DNA of 64,000 bases from Ecytonucleospora hepatopenaei (lineage: Eukaryota > Microsporidia > Enterocytozoonidae), in assembly GCA_026692725.1 (NCBI GenBank), contig JAPMUG010000009.1:1-64000 (forward strand). Reading direction: 5' to 3'. A model generated the notes under the pieces. That model did not search any database. It worked only from the letters and a program-made list of their open reading frames with translations, and had not been told where the DNA came from. A program made the position numbers and the translations under genes. Numbering within the stretch: the first letter of the stretch is position 1; each line of letters starts with the position of its first letter. Positions 53,716 through 63,876 of the stretch are shown in pieces.

Positions 53716-56700
53716 TCATGCAAATATTGCCCTGTATTTCTCCTCAAAATTCTTTTGAATCACCTTTAGCTTTTTATACCTCTCATCTCCTGTTGTAAAG
53801 TACCTTTCCACCATATCCACCACGCTATCTATAAATATCTGGATGCTTTGCAGGCGACGCCATAACTCTCCTGTTCCAATCTTATTAATGTGATTTATCT
53901 TTCCTTTGCTTCCGTGGGAATAAAAATCATAAATGTAACTGTTTTTGTTGCATTTTAGAAGGTGTAAAACTGATGAAGAATATACTGATAAATCACTGCT
54001 TGTTACGTTTGACTGCAAATATTTCTTAGTGTTTTTGCCTGTATTTTCTACCAAGTTAGAAATGGCACTTAAAATAGATGGACTGAGATCTTCTAAGAAA
54101 ATGTCGCTGTCAATTGCAGGTATCACCTCAAATAGGTGACTAACTAACAACATAAATGCATTTTCACTGTAATCTACCATACCATTGTCAAACAAATAGC
54201 CAAAAATAAAAATAGAAGACTCATGTTCTCTGTTTCTAAAGTATAAATCACGTAAATAGCAATTTTCTTTATAAATAAATTTAAAGGAAGATATTTGGCT
54301 GTTTATTTTTTCATTTTTACTCTTTGTATTTTCACTGAGACTGTTAATATCTAAAATATTCTTTTCTTCACTTTTGCTCTTTATAAACTCACCTAATGTT
54401 CTTTTTTTCAGACAATTTTCTAATAAATTTTTATTACTGCCAAATAAAGCATATGATGCATGTGTGTTGATATTTCCTCCCTTTAACTTTGGTAACATTG
54501 ATACCATTAGATTTTGTATTCTGCTTTTTGTCATTCCACAGTAAACAACATTTCCTAATGTATCATACCCTCTTCTTCCTGCTCGACCTGCCATTTGCTT
54601 GTAATTCATTGGATCCAAATCTACGCTGTCTCCATAAAATACTGCTGTTCTGCACGGCATGTTAATTCCCAACGAAAGGGTTTCTGTTGCTATTAGCACT
54701 TTTATGTGTTTTTTTCTAAACAAAATTTCCATTGCGCTTTTTGTCTTTCTGCTTACCTCATTGTGGTGGATTCCTACGCCTCTAAGGGCTGCTTCCACGA
54801 TGTACGCTGGAGCATCCTTTAGCTCTTGTTTTACTTCGTACTCACTGAGCTTGTTTTCCATCCCACAAAACGTGTGCCTTATTTTACCTTCCTGTTTAAC
54901 TTGCTCATTTTGTATGGAATCCTCTATCCACTGCTCTTTTTTCAAAATCACTGGCTTTTCCTTGGAAATATTTTTCTCTTTTTTTGTCTCTACAATTTCA
55001 TCAAATTCAGACATTTCCTTAACAAGACGCCTTAAAATTTTATCACACATTTCCCTGTCTGTAATAAAAAATATAGCAGGGAGTAAATTGTCTTTTTGTA
55101 AATCTACACACACATTGTAAATATTGTCCAATAACGCATCTGTTGTTGTTTTTTGTAAATTTTCCTTTTTATCAAAAATTTCATGTGCATCACCAGTTAG
55201 CAATTTATAAACCTCATTTACCTGCTCATCTGTTAAAATTTCTTTTTGCACCCAGTGCTGGAATGTTTCCAAAAGGTGAATTTCATACTGCTTTACATCG
55301 TGTTTTGAAATTATATTTGATTTAAAGAATTTCCTTGGTGCCAGTTTTTTTATCAATTTTTTGTCTGTAAGGACCATATAAATGTAATAAAAAATATTAA
55401 GAAGCTCCTCTGGTAAAAATTGTAAATCATCTCCAAAACCAAAATCTTTTAAATGCTGCTGTGTATAGGCAAACATGCAATTGAGCTTGACCATGTTGTT
55501 TTTGTTTTCTTTTCCAAAAACATACGCAAAATGCCTTAACTCGCAAAATCGCTCTTTGTGTGTAACCAACTCTGTTTCCCTCCCTTTTGAGCTTTCAATT
55601 TGTTTGAACCACGCATAAAATTCAGATAAATTTCCAATTGTAGCGCTAAGCAAAAGCATCGGACACTGTGCCATGTGAATGACCCTTTCTAGTTTATTAC
55701 AGAGCAGAGGATCATTGATCTTGTGCACCTCATCAATTACCAGATAACTAATGTTACAAACTTCATTTAAAAGAACCATTTCTAACATAGAGGGAATGGT
55801 TATCAAAACCTGTGAGTTGTATGGCTCGCTGCACCTGTCATTCATGAGAGTTCCCTGTAAGTTGACGTTTTTTAGTGGCTTAAATCTTGCATAAATATCA
55901 GCAGAAACTTGGTTAGCAAGGGCTTTTGTAGGCAAACAAAAAACAACAATATTAAGCTTACTGCTTTTTAAGGTTGGCTTTGTTAAGGTTAAATTGGAAA
56001 GTTTGTCAAAAATTGTAGAAAAGGAAGTTTCGTCGGTAATAACATTTTCTTGTTCTTTAAATTTTATACTTTCCGTTTTATTTGAAATGCCGCCTGTTTT
56101 TGTGTTTTTATTCTTTTTAAAATTCTTAAGCAGTTTTTCTACCACGTAGTAGCAGATAAAAGTTTTGCCTGAAGAAGTTGGGGCTGATATAATTGCGCTT
56201 TTTTCTGCGTCAACTGCATCCAAAAGTTGAACTTGCCATGCGTCTGGCTCAAACGGGACTCTATTATCCTTCTTAGTTCCTAATGACCTTTTTAAATACT
56301 GTCCACAATATTTTAACTGAAAATATAAATCAATGTCTGAAACTTTAACTTCACCCTTTACATTTTCACTTTCTAAATTAAACTTTTTTAAAATTTCTTT
56401 TGTTGTACACTCGAAGCCTGCGTTGCTAAAAATCTCTGCTACAAAATCCATTTCTTCTTTGTTATACAAAAGATCTTTATTAATTGACTGTGTTGATTTG
56501 CTATTTTTTCCTTTTTGTGTGCTTTCTTTTTCCTGGACTAAATTGTATTTATTCATGTATTCCAAACAAGAAAGATATAATGGAATTAGTTTAGACTCAT
56601 CAGGATTTTCACTTTTTGTCTCAATGTTCCAAATTTGACTATACAGTTCAATTTTAAGTAGTAACAGCTTTCTATTTATTGCCTCATTGTTTATTTTCAT

Positions 56701-57930
56701 TCCTTCCACATATTTTCTTTTCTCACTGTATGTTTTAAGCTTCATATAATTTGAGAAAAAATTATTGAGCCAAGAAATGTCTGCTTTTGCCTTTTCGACT
56801 TCTTTCTTTTTGTTATTTTGCTCAATAATCTTTTGACTTTTTTTGCTTATACTTCCTGCTGTTGCGGTATCTTCAACGGCAAACATAAGTGCATCGGAAA
56901 ACATAAAATTACCGTCGCAGAGTGATTTTGCTGACTTTGTTATATTTTGAATGTGTTTCATTGAAACTTTTTCTGGTATTGGTGGCATGCACAGGTCTAA
57001 ACCATTCATGACACTTTCAATATCATTTTTTAAAGCAAATTCCTTCTTTTCTTGCATTAATTTATGCATTGTAAAAAGTCGATTGGACAAATAATGGTCT
57101 TCATAAAAAGAAATAGAACCGTCCAGGCTAAAGGAATGTTGACTTTTGTTAATCTCATCTAAATTTTTAAATTCAATCATTTCATTTTCACCAACCTTAA
57201 TTTCATATTTTTGTAAAATTTCCTTTCTAAAATTTGAATTTGTTTTTTCTCCGGTGTTTTTTATAATTTTAAAATCTTCAAATAAATTTACTGTGTTAAC
57301 GTCTTTCAATGAATTATTTTCTAATAAACTGGTGTTAGGTGTAAAAATATGTCCATAGATGCTATCGTCCTGAAAAATAAACGAGTCAATACATGTGGTA
57401 TAATATCCATTGTTTATAGAACTGTTAAAAATACTCTCATTGCCAAAAGATGTTACAATAAATGCAACTCTTTCTTCCCTGTTTATATTTTTATATAGCG
57501 TAATTCCAAAAATATTTTGAAATGCTTTTCTGTAAAAATCATAAAATTTCATGTTTTCCTCCTGACCACATTCTCTGTTGTTTAAACTCTCACTTTCAAT
57601 ATAAAAATACCTTACATCCTGAAAAGAACCCTTAAGAGCATTGTGAACAAATTCAAAATACTCCAGTAAAAAAAGAGTGGGAAGAAGACTTATGCTTAAA
57701 TTGTTTTTCTTTAAAACTTCTTCTATCACCCCATCTATATCCACTAAAACATATCCTATCCCTGCAAAAGCATGTCCTATGTTTGTATACTTGTAACTGT
57801 ATTTCAGGTAATACTTTTTATTTTCTTTTTTGTAAATATTTTCTTTTGAATCTATAAATTCCTTGTTAACGGTGTTTAAAGTATTGTTAGTTGATGTATA
57901 TTCATTAGATAATGCTTTTCCATCTTCCAT
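53716..57930 (-). CDS. DDX60-type Ski2-like DExH helicase
   Basis: 1404 residues from the ATG at 57930, chosen because a CCC box (57937-57939) precedes it; the frame runs on to a GTG at 57942. The N-terminal 500 residues include VLVDIDGVIEEVLKKN, LFLLEYFEFVHNALKG and other parts resembling the PIN-like N-terminus of DDX60. Helicase motifs: I ISAPTSSGKT near 585, II VIDEVHKIND near 732, III LLSATIG near 755, V IATETLSLGINMPCRTAVFY near 1080, VI GRAGRRGYDTLGNV near 1115. The DEVH box and GINMPC motif fit DDX60/Ski2-like proteins. Function in microsporidia is unknown; an RNA surveillance role is likely. Lys-rich insertions break the domains. Confidence 0.85.
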   Translation of the reverse strand: MEDGKALSNEYTSTNNTLNTVNKEFIDSKENIYKKENKKYYLKYSYKYTNIGHAFAGIGYVLVDIDGVIEEVLKKNNLSISLLPTLFLLEYFEFVHNALKGSFQDVRYFYIESESLNNRECGQEENMKFYDFYRKAFQNIFGITLYKNINREERVAFIVTSFGNESIFNSSINNGYYTTCIDSFIFQDDSIYGHIFTPNTSLLENNSLKDVNTVNLFEDFKIIKNTGEKTNSNFRKEILQKYEIKVGENEMIEFKNLDEINKSQHSFSLDGSISFYEDHYLSNRLFTMHKLMQEKKEFALKNDIESVMNGLDLCMPPIPEKVSMKHIQNITKSAKSLCDGNFMFSDALMFAVEDTATAGSISKKSQKIIEQNNKKKEVEKAKADISWLNNFFSNYMKLKTYSEKRKYVEGMKINNEAINRKLLLLKIELYSQIWNIETKSENPDESKLIPLYLSCLEYMNKYNLVQEKESTQKGKNSKSTQSINKDLLYNKEEMDFVAEIFSNAGFECTTKEILKKFNLESENVKGEVKVSDIDLYFQLKYCGQYLKRSLGTKKDNRVPFEPDAWQVQLLDAVDAEKSAIISAPTSSGKTFICYYVVEKLLKNFKKNKNTKTGGISNKTESIKFKEQENVITDETSFSTIFDKLSNLTLTKPTLKSSKLNIVVFCLPTKALANQVSADIYARFKPLKNVNLQGTLMNDRCSEPYNSQVLITIPSMLEMVLLNEVCNISYLVIDEVHKINDPLLCNKLERVIHMAQCPMLLLSATIGNLSEFYAWFKQIESSKGRETELVTHKERFCELRHFAYVFGKENKNNMVKLNCMFAYTQQHLKDFGFGDDLQFLPEELLNIFYYIYMVLTDKKLIKKLAPRKFFKSNIISKHDVKQYEIHLLETFQHWVQKEILTDEQVNEVYKLLTGDAHEIFDKKENLQKTTTDALLDNIYNVCVDLQKDNLLPAIFFITDREMCDKILRRLVKEMSEFDEIVETKKEKNISKEKPVILKKEQWIEDSIQNEQVKQEGKIRHTFCGMENKLSEYEVKQELKDAPAYIVEAALRGVGIHHNEVSRKTKSAMEILFRKKHIKVLIATETLSLGINMPCRTAVFYGDSVDLDPMNYKQMAGRAGRRGYDTLGNVVYCGMTKSRIQNLMVSMLPKLKGGNINTHASYALFGSNKNLLENCLKKRTLGEFIKSKSEEKNILDINSLSENTKSKNEKINSQISSFKFIYKENCYLRDLYFRNREHESSIFIFGYLFDNGMVDYSENAFMLLVSHLFEVIPAIDSDIFLEDLSPSILSAISNLVENTGKNTKKYLQSNVTSSDLSVYSSSVLHLLKCNKNSYIYDFYSHGSKGKINHINKIGTGELWRRLQSIQIFIDSVVDMVERYFTTGDERYKKLKVIQKNFEEKYRAIFA

Positions 57931-57936
57931 AAATAA

Positions 57937-57939
57937 GGG
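57937..57939 (-). promoter_or_regulatory. CCC box deciding the helicase start at 57930
   Basis: GTGCCCTTATTT leads into the ATG; the upstream in-frame GTG would include the box in the coding region. Confidence 0.6.
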
Positions 57940-57973
57940 CACAAATATTTTTAAAATTATTTAACTGCTCTTT

Positions 57974-58135
57974 ATGTATAAATATTTTGATAAAAAAATA
58001 CTTAACGAAGAAATTATTAGTGAAGTTGACGTTGTAGAGAAATTAAATGAGTTTTTAAGTGAAAATGAAGATGTTGATAATATTGTTAAACTAAAAATAG
58101 CAGAGCTAATTGAAAAGTTAAATAAATCATTTTAA
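57974..58135 (+). CDS. Small helical acidic protein, 53 residues
   Basis: An ATG-led frame too short for most cut-offs. It encodes MYKYFDKKILNEEIISEVDV, then VEKLNEFLSENEDVDNIVKL and KIAELIEKLNKSF, a regular amphipathic, Glu/Lys-rich composition with no Cys. It is divergent to the helicase gene and 31 bases from its box. The protein-like pattern is far better than chance in this AT-rich DNA. The family is not recognised; it may be a small subunit of a complex. Confidence 0.5.
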   Translation: MYKYFDKKILNEEIISEVDVVEKLNEFLSENEDVDNIVKLKIAELIEKLNKSF

Positions 58136-58325
58136 AACTTTTTATTTTTGCTTTTCTACTAAAAAAATAATTTTTACCATAAAATGCACAGGTATTTAAC
58201 ACAAAAAGAAGTGTTAAAAGGTTTATTTTATAAAATTATAACTTAGAAAAATGATTTTATACAAACAGTTACTTATAATGATTTTAAAATGTAAAAATAA
58301 AATCTAAATCGTAAATTTATGCACC

Positions 58326-58943
58326 TTAAAAAGAAACAAAAGAAGAAATTTTTTTAAAATATTGTGAATTTCTTTCTGCTATATCTTCAAAATCTTCAAA
58401 TGAAATTTCCTCTTTATTCTTAAAAATATTTTCAACTATTTCCATTTTTTGATTTATAAACTCATTGCATTTGCTACCATTTTTGTCAAATTCCATTATT
58501 TTCGATATATTAAAATATCCCTTTTTAAAATCTTCTTTTGTAATTTTCCCATTTTTATTTATGTCATAAAACCTAAAAATCCACTTTAATTTTTCAATCT
58601 TACTTCCTTTGCTTAGGGCACTAAATGCCAGTAAAATATCATCAAATGTTATAAAATCACGTTCACGAATGTCTATTGTTGCAAATAGTTGATTTATAAA
58701 TTCTTTTAAATAAAAATTTCTTGTTTTTTCAATTTTTATCTCATCAGTTTTTGTTTCTTCTGTTTTTATCTCTTTAGGTAAAAAATATTTGATAAAAATT
58801 CTTTCTAAATCTTCTTTTTTCATTTTGCCTTCTGGATATATGCTTTTAAAATACATCGACCACTCTCTTACGTCATTAGCGGGATACATGTTAAACCTTT
58901 TTACTTCGGCTTCTTCGCCTACAATCGAAACCCTATTGCCCAT
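58326..58943 (-). CDS. Neuronal-calcium-sensor-like EF-hand protein, N-myristoylated
   Basis: 205 residues. It starts MGNRVSI, a good N-myristoylation signal (Gly2, Ser6). The layout follows NCS/calcineurin B proteins: NQLFATIDIRERDFITFDDI, LLAFSALSKGSKIEKLKWIF, then the canonical EF-hand RFYDINKNGKITKEDFKKGY near residue 125. The other hands lack ligands. A Lys/Glu/Thr-rich insert (about 55-75) separates the first helices. Likely a membrane-associated calcium sensor, of the frequenin or recoverin type; calcineurin B is the alternative. Confidence 0.78.
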   Translation of the reverse strand: MGNRVSIVGEEAEVKRFNMYPANDVREWSMYFKSIYPEGKMKKEDLERIFIKYFLPKEIKTEETKTDEIKIEKTRNFYLKEFINQLFATIDIRERDFITFDDILLAFSALSKGSKIEKLKWIFRFYDINKNGKITKEDFKKGYFNISKIMEFDKNGSKCNEFINQKMEIVENIFKNKEEISFEDFEDIAERNSQYFKKISSFVSF

Positions 58944-59259
58944 TTATATGGTAAATTTTTATTCCTTAAATATTTTAAACCTTTTTCCCTAAAATAAAAA
59001 ATTAAATAAAAATTAAGCTAATGATTCAATATTTAAATAATTTGTTGATTAAACTTCTGTAAATAATCAAATAAATTACAAATAAACTTTTATAATATGT
59101 CAAAATAAGGTTATTGATGTTTGTTTGTTTAAAAAAATAAACACCCTTAAACAATTTTGTTTGTATTTTAATTTAGATATTGATATAAAATAAAATACAA
59201 TACAATACACCATACAACACACAAACACCTTTATCAATAAAAACAGAATTTTATTTTAT

Positions 59260-60354
59260 ATGACAGTAGCAAAAAAAGTTTTTAAAATTAAAGTTCCTTT
59301 TAGTCTTGAAGAATACAGAAAAGGATATAGATACGCTTTAAGCAAATATACAACAGATGAAGTACAATTTGTAAAGATGACACGAGAGAAAAGCATTGAC
59401 AAAATAATCACAGAAACGCATAAAGTTTTAAATTTGGGTAAAAGAATGCCTTTTATGGTTCGGAAGGTAATACCTACAGCTGCATGTATGGTAGAAGAAT
59501 TCTCAACAAATGTTGACAGCATTAAAATTACATCCGATGGTGTTTCTGATACGTTTGAGCATTTCCACCAAACAACTGACATCAAACAAAACGATTTAAA
59601 CGTTGATAAGGAAAGAACGGTGGATACGGTGACAGTTGAAAATACAGAGCACGTGATTGCAGATGAAAAAATTAAAATTTTGGATAAAGATGGAACTGAA
59701 CTTCCCGTAGAAGAAACAGCAAAAATTATAAATGAGAGATTGGACGTGCAAAAGAACAAATCGGCTAAAGACTTAAAAATTGACGAAAGACTAAAAGTAA
59801 ATGAGAAAAATATTAAAAACACATTGGGAATCTCTGAAACTGAAATGAGAGAAGAAAATTCAAAAAAGACGGAAAAAAACTCATTAGGAAAAGCGCACTG
59901 TCAAAAAGAAAAGCACCAAAAATACGAAGAAGAGGGACATTACACAACTACAAAATATAAAAACATGCATTTTGATGAAAGCACGTTTAAAATGAACATT
60001 GACACCAAAGTTACAACAAATGAACATTTTAAATTTAACACAGATGCACCAGTGGAGGTAATTGATTTTAGGACGTATTTCAAGGAAAAAATGGTAAAGG
60101 TGGATGATAGAGATTACTCAGGTAATTTTTCAGAAAGATATCCATGTGTTTATGTGTATAAATTTGTAGAGGTAGAAATAAATTCAAAGTTATTGGGGTG
60201 GATTTCAAAGGAAGTGGTAAAGTCTCTAAGGGATTCCATGGTTGAGCTAACAAGAGATGTTATTAGATTTCATAAGGAATGGAAAAATATGAAGGAAGAA
60301 GAATTAGACAAATATGAAGATGAAGTGGTCAAGAAGTTCATGCAATCAAAGTGA
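59260..60354 (+). CDS. Phosphatidylinositol transfer protein (PITP) with large insertion
   Basis: 364 residues. The N-terminus FKIKVPFSLEEYRKGYRYAL and MPFMVRKVIPTAACMVEEFS match PITP (lipid-binding lid and entry strand), and the C-terminal VYKFVEVEINSKLLGWISKE plus LRDSMVELTRDVIRFHKEWK match the end of the START-like fold. Between them about 90 Lys/Glu/Asn-rich residues (roughly 125-220) are inserted. PITPs exchange phosphatidylinositol and phosphatidylcholine between membranes. It is soluble, with no membrane helix. Most of the middle of the fold is diverged, so activity is unproven. Confidence 0.8.
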   Translation: MTVAKKVFKIKVPFSLEEYRKGYRYALSKYTTDEVQFVKMTREKSIDKIITETHKVLNLGKRMPFMVRKVIPTAACMVEEFSTNVDSIKITSDGVSDTFEHFHQTTDIKQNDLNVDKERTVDTVTVENTEHVIADEKIKILDKDGTELPVEETAKIINERLDVQKNKSAKDLKIDERLKVNEKNIKNTLGISETEMREENSKKTEKNSLGKAHCQKEKHQKYEEEGHYTTTKYKNMHFDESTFKMNIDTKVTTNEHFKFNTDAPVEVIDFRTYFKEKMVKVDDRDYSGNFSERYPCVYVYKFVEVEINSKLLGWISKEVVKSLRDSMVELTRDVIRFHKEWKNMKEEELDKYEDEVVKKFMQSK

Positions 60355-60518
60355 AAACGATAAATGATTTTAGAATAAATAAACTAACTAAAAATTAATT
60401 TATCAAAACATTGTAGAACTATTAATTTTAAATTAATCTGTAATAAATTGTTAATAACATAATTAATAATTTAACACAATATAATTATTATAATTCAAAA
60501 ATATTTAAATAATTTTAT

Positions 60519-61088
60519 TTATTCTTCTTCCTCTTTCTTTTCACTCTTCTTTGCAAACCTTCCTTTCTTACCTTTTCCTAATGCACTGTTTGGATTGATT
60601 TGAATTTTTCCCTCATTTTCACTCCTTATCATCATTCCTGGCTTATTTACCACTCTACCATCCAAAACAATCTGACTTTGCGTAATGAGTGACCTTGCAT
60701 GATTCATATTTCTTCCATATCCAACCCTTGCTACACAAGACTGCAGTCTTCTTTCCAAGTAGTCCCCAAGTTCCAAATTTAAAACGTCTTTAAGACACTT
60801 CATTATGTCTTCTTCGTCATTAAAATCAACTCCTGAAATAAGTCCAAGCTTAAAAAGTTTGTTAAGAAGTGCTCTTCCTTCGGTCATGAATTCTTCCTTG
60901 TCTGTGGTAATCAGTAACTTTCTTGCCTGCTCTTTATCCTTTTTTGAAATTGTCAAAATGGTCCATAACTCTTTCTTGTTTCTTAATCCGTATTTACCTA
61001 ACAATTGTAATTCCTTGATGATTCGTGATTTTTCCCAAGGATTTCTTGGTGTTGTAGCTATTTTTCTTCTTCTAATAACACCACCCAT
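60519..61088 (-). CDS. RPS9: 40S ribosomal protein uS4 (RPS9)
   Basis: 189 residues, normal for eukaryotic uS4. TPRNPWEKSRIIKELQLLGK at the N-terminus and GKYGLRNKKELWTI are family marks. The S4 RNA-binding domain is RLQSCVARVGYGRNMNHARS and ITQSQIVLDGRVVNKPGMMI. A Lys/Glu-rich tail ends it. It binds 18S rRNA in early small-subunit assembly and helps with decoding accuracy. A CCC box (61098-61100) lies about ten bases before the ATG. Confidence 0.95.
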   Translation of the reverse strand: MGGVIRRRKIATTPRNPWEKSRIIKELQLLGKYGLRNKKELWTILTISKKDKEQARKLLITTDKEEFMTEGRALLNKLFKLGLISGVDFNDEEDIMKCLKDVLNLELGDYLERRLQSCVARVGYGRNMNHARSLITQSQIVLDGRVVNKPGMMIRSENEGKIQINPNSALGKGKKGRFAKKSEKKEEEE

Positions 61089-61285
61089 TTAAAATGTGGG
61101 TTAAAATTTTTTTAAAAAATACCTCACTATTTTATAAAAATATTTTTATACTTTAAAAAATAATTTAATAATCATATAATTTACTTAATAAATAATTAAA
61201 TAATTTAATTTATTAATATAAACATAATTAAATAATTAAATATATATAAATTTAAATGTAAAAATAAATTTGATAATGACTAAAT

Positions 61286-62403
61286 TTACTGATAATTAAA
61301 GTGTGCCATCGCTTTTAAAAACAAAATTGGATTTATCCTTTCCTCTGTTCCTATATAAATATTTTTCATCATTTTCTTTAACTGACTTTCTACCTGTTTA
61401 AATTTATTTACCATTTTATCCTCGTTCCACGCAATTTGGTCTGACTTGTGTTTGAGCTCCTCTATGAGTTTTTTGTTTGCTTCTTGTAATTTTTTTAATG
61501 GTGCACATAACTCTTCCTCTTTTGTATTTTCATTTATAAAATTGTCACTTGCATTTTTCCTTTCTTTACTATTTATTTCTATTGTCTGTATTATCTTTTC
61601 TATTTCCCCGTTTAAATCATTTCCTATGCTTTCCCATTTTTCTATTTCACTTTCATACATTTTTGCCTTGTATGTGTATAACGTATAATCACTCATATGT
61701 TTCAATTCACTAAAATACCCTTGTAACGCCTTGCTTTTTATTTCTTTAATTTCATTTTTATTTTCCTTGTTTGGACAAATCTTTGAACTTGAATATATTT
61801 CCACTGCCTGTAAAATAAAATCATTTAAATTTTGTGCATTTATCACCGTCTCTTCTTTTTCTACCCTTTTTGGTTTTTCTTCATTTATAAAAAAATCGTT
61901 GCTAAAATTCCCTAAGGATTGCTCATGAATGACAGAACTTGAAATGTCATTTTTTGCAATTTCAATTTGTTTTTGGGCAATTGTCTTTTTACTTGGTCTT
62001 CCTCTTTTTTTCTTAGGTTCTTTCTCTACTTTATTTGAATCATTTTCTGTTTTATTTGTGGTTTTGCTGACTTTTTTAGTTTTCTTTTTGTCATCTTCTA
62101 CTTTCTTAGTTTCTTCAAAAATATCCTCCCTGTCTATAACCATAAGATTATTTTGTAAAAAATTGTTTACTGTTTCATTTTCTTCTAATATTTCCTTTTT
62201 TGTCTTTTTACTGCTTTTTGGTGTTTTCTTTGGCTTTTTACCAGACTGAAATGCGTCAGAATTTTCTGCTTTTTCCGCTCTTTTCGTTTTCTTGGTTTTG
62301 ACTTTTTTGTTTCCTCTTTTGAATCCTTTTGTGGGTTATTGTTGCCCACGAAATTGTCCTTTTTTATCTTAGTGAAGTTAAACTCGCGTAATTCATTAGA
62401 CAT
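61286..62403 (-). CDS. Lys-rich AT-hook nuclear protein, frameshifted
   Basis: Two adjacent frames form one gene. The start is the ATG at 62403, where a CCC box (62409-62411) is found. The first frame reads MSNELREFNFTKIKKDNFVG and NNNPQKDSKEETKK, then drifts. The second frame is open well upstream of its ATG (62143) and reads TKKTKRAEKAENSDAF and KEILEENETVNNFL. One extra A in the six-A run near 62303-62308 joins them into about 370 residues. The body has an AT-hook (KKKRGRPSKK) and then long charged coiled coils (about the last 150 residues: SELKHMSDYTLYTYKAKMYE). It could be a chromosome or kinetochore protein; no family recognised. Confidence 0.65.
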
Positions 62404-62408
62404 TTTTA

Positions 62409-62411
62409 GGG
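62409..62411 (-). promoter_or_regulatory. CCC box supporting the start at 62403
   Basis: GCAGCCCTAAAA directly precedes the ATG of the first frame, which shows that the upstream frame is the real beginning of the gene. Confidence 0.6.
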
Positions 62412-62534
62412 CTGCAAAAACAAATGTTTTTGAATTTTGAAAATATTTGACACCCTATAATAATTTTGAATTATTTCTTATCTTTATAAAATATACTGTT
62501 TGTATAAAATTTATTGTATACTTTATAAACATAA

Positions 62535-62720
62535 ATGAAAAGTAAAAAAGAAATTAAGAAAGTATTTGATATCGATGAAGCAATTGAACAGATTATAAAG
62601 CTACAAATGCTAAATAACACCTCTCACAAAGGCACTTTAACGTTAACAAAGTCTAGACCAAAAAGCATAAAATGTTTGGTTTCTTTTAAAGAAGATGAAA
62701 AAAATGAATTTTTCTTATGA
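62535..62720 (+). CDS. Small basic protein, unknown
   Basis: 61 residues (FDIDEAIEQIIKLQMLNNTS and LTKSRPKSIKCLVSFKEDEK). The composition and ATG are plausible, and it lies divergent to the AT-hook gene, but there is no domain, no CCC box and no known relative. Confidence 0.45.
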   Translation: MKSKKEIKKVFDIDEAIEQIIKLQMLNNTSHKGTLTLTKSRPKSIKCLVSFKEDEKNEFFL

Positions 62721-62841
62721 ATTTTTTAGGTTATTTATCAACATAAATCGTATTTTAACTGGTTAAAATAATTTGGTTTGTGAATTTTATTTTATAAATG
62801 TTTTTTATATTTTTTTAAAATCTTTAAAACAAAACATTTAA

Positions 62842-62845
62842 CCCC
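62842..62845 (+). promoter_or_regulatory. CCC box before SSS1
   Basis: ACCCCTACAC precedes the ATG at 62851. Confidence 0.65.
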
Positions 62846-62850
62846 TACAC

Positions 62851-63135
62851 ATGTCAGAAAATAACAAAGTAAATTCAAATGTTCATGAAAAGATGGAGGA
62901 ACTCATGGCAAAGAAAAAACCTAAACAAAAGAAACAAAACAGTAAGGCCAGAGAATTAGGCACATTTTGGATTAAAAATTCTATAAAATTTATTAAGGAA
63001 CTTGAAAGCCCTTCTACTTTACAATACAAACAAATGTTGAGACTTTATGCAACAGGTGCATTATTTGTTGGTGTTTTTTGTTATGGAATAAAAGTCATAC
63101 ACATTCCAATTAACAATATGTTTGTAGGAAAATAA
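62851..63135 (+). CDS. SSS1: Sec61 gamma subunit (SSS1/SecE)
   Basis: 94 residues, with a Lys-rich N-terminal extension of about 35. The family core follows: FWIKNSIKFIKELESPSTLQ (amphipathic helix) and then the single membrane segment ending KVIHIPINNMFVG, the almost invariant IHIPINNI pattern of Sec61 gamma. It clamps the Sec61 protein channel in the ER membrane. The start is fixed by the CCC box. Confidence 0.95.
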   Translation: MSENNKVNSNVHEKMEELMAKKKPKQKKQNSKARELGTFWIKNSIKFIKELESPSTLQYKQMLRLYATGALFVGVFCYGIKVIHIPINNMFVGK

Positions 63136-63183
63136 ATGGTAAACTACATTTTTATATTATTTTATAAATAAAATCATTTTAAA

Positions 63184-63876
63184 CTACCTTTTGTATTTTA
63201 AGTAGAAAATCATTAAAAATCCCACTGTTATCAAAGTTTTATATGTTATTTTGCTCACAAAACTATCAATTGCCCCTGCTATTAGCTCAATTATAATTTT
63301 TGTATAGTTCAGAGCAGAAAATCCATTTTTAAGAATATTTTCCCATTCTGCGCACTGTTTTTCCATTGCAGGCACACGGGTGGCAGGATCACACTTGTTT
63401 ATTGCGTACTTTGTCTTTGTGTTTGTAATTATTCCCTTCATAATTTCCCTTCTTTCGTTTATTTTGTACATTACATCGATTTTCAAAAAATAAATCATAA
63501 ATCCAAAAATATAAATAAAGCAACAGGTAACAAAAAGGTTAAGAATCACGTGTATGTAACCAATAAGCATGTTTGGTGATATTTTCATTCTTTTTATTTT
63601 TTCATAAGAATATTCACATGTGTATTTTATAGGTAAAAAAGTGTATTTTACAGGCAAAGAAGAATAGTGAGCAATTGCCCTTGTTGTTTTGCCAATTTTT
63701 GCAATTGCCGTTGTTTTTGGTTTTTCTTCTGGAACATCTGCGTCAATAATTTCATGAATTTCATTGTTTTCTTTTGGAGCTGTAAGACGCAATGGTTGCT
63801 GTTTATTAATCAAAAATTCACTAAAATCTTTTACTTTGGGTCTTCCCTTCCAGCTGAAAGATACTTTACTTGTCAT
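63184..63876 (-). CDS. Brr6/Brl1-type nuclear envelope protein
   Basis: 230 residues. A first membrane segment at about residues 105-130 (IHVILNLFVTCCFIYIFGFM) is followed by a lumenal part with NKCDPATRVPAMEKQCAEWE, the conserved Cys pair and RVPALEKQC-like motif of the Brr6/Brl1 family, then a second segment near the end (ITYKTLITVGFLMIFYLKY). These proteins act in nuclear pore insertion and membrane lipid balance, and occur in organisms with closed mitosis. The cytosolic N-terminus is polar. Microsporidia keep one such protein as far as I know. Confidence 0.9.
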   Translation of the reverse strand: MTSKVSFSWKGRPKVKDFSEFLINKQQPLRLTAPKENNEIHEIIDADVPEEKPKTTAIAKIGKTTRAIAHYSSLPVKYTFLPIKYTCEYSYEKIKRMKISPNMLIGYIHVILNLFVTCCFIYIFGFMIYFLKIDVMYKINERREIMKGIITNTKTKYAINKCDPATRVPAMEKQCAEWENILKNGFSALNYTKIIIELIAGAIDSFVSKITYKTLITVGFLMIFYLKYKR

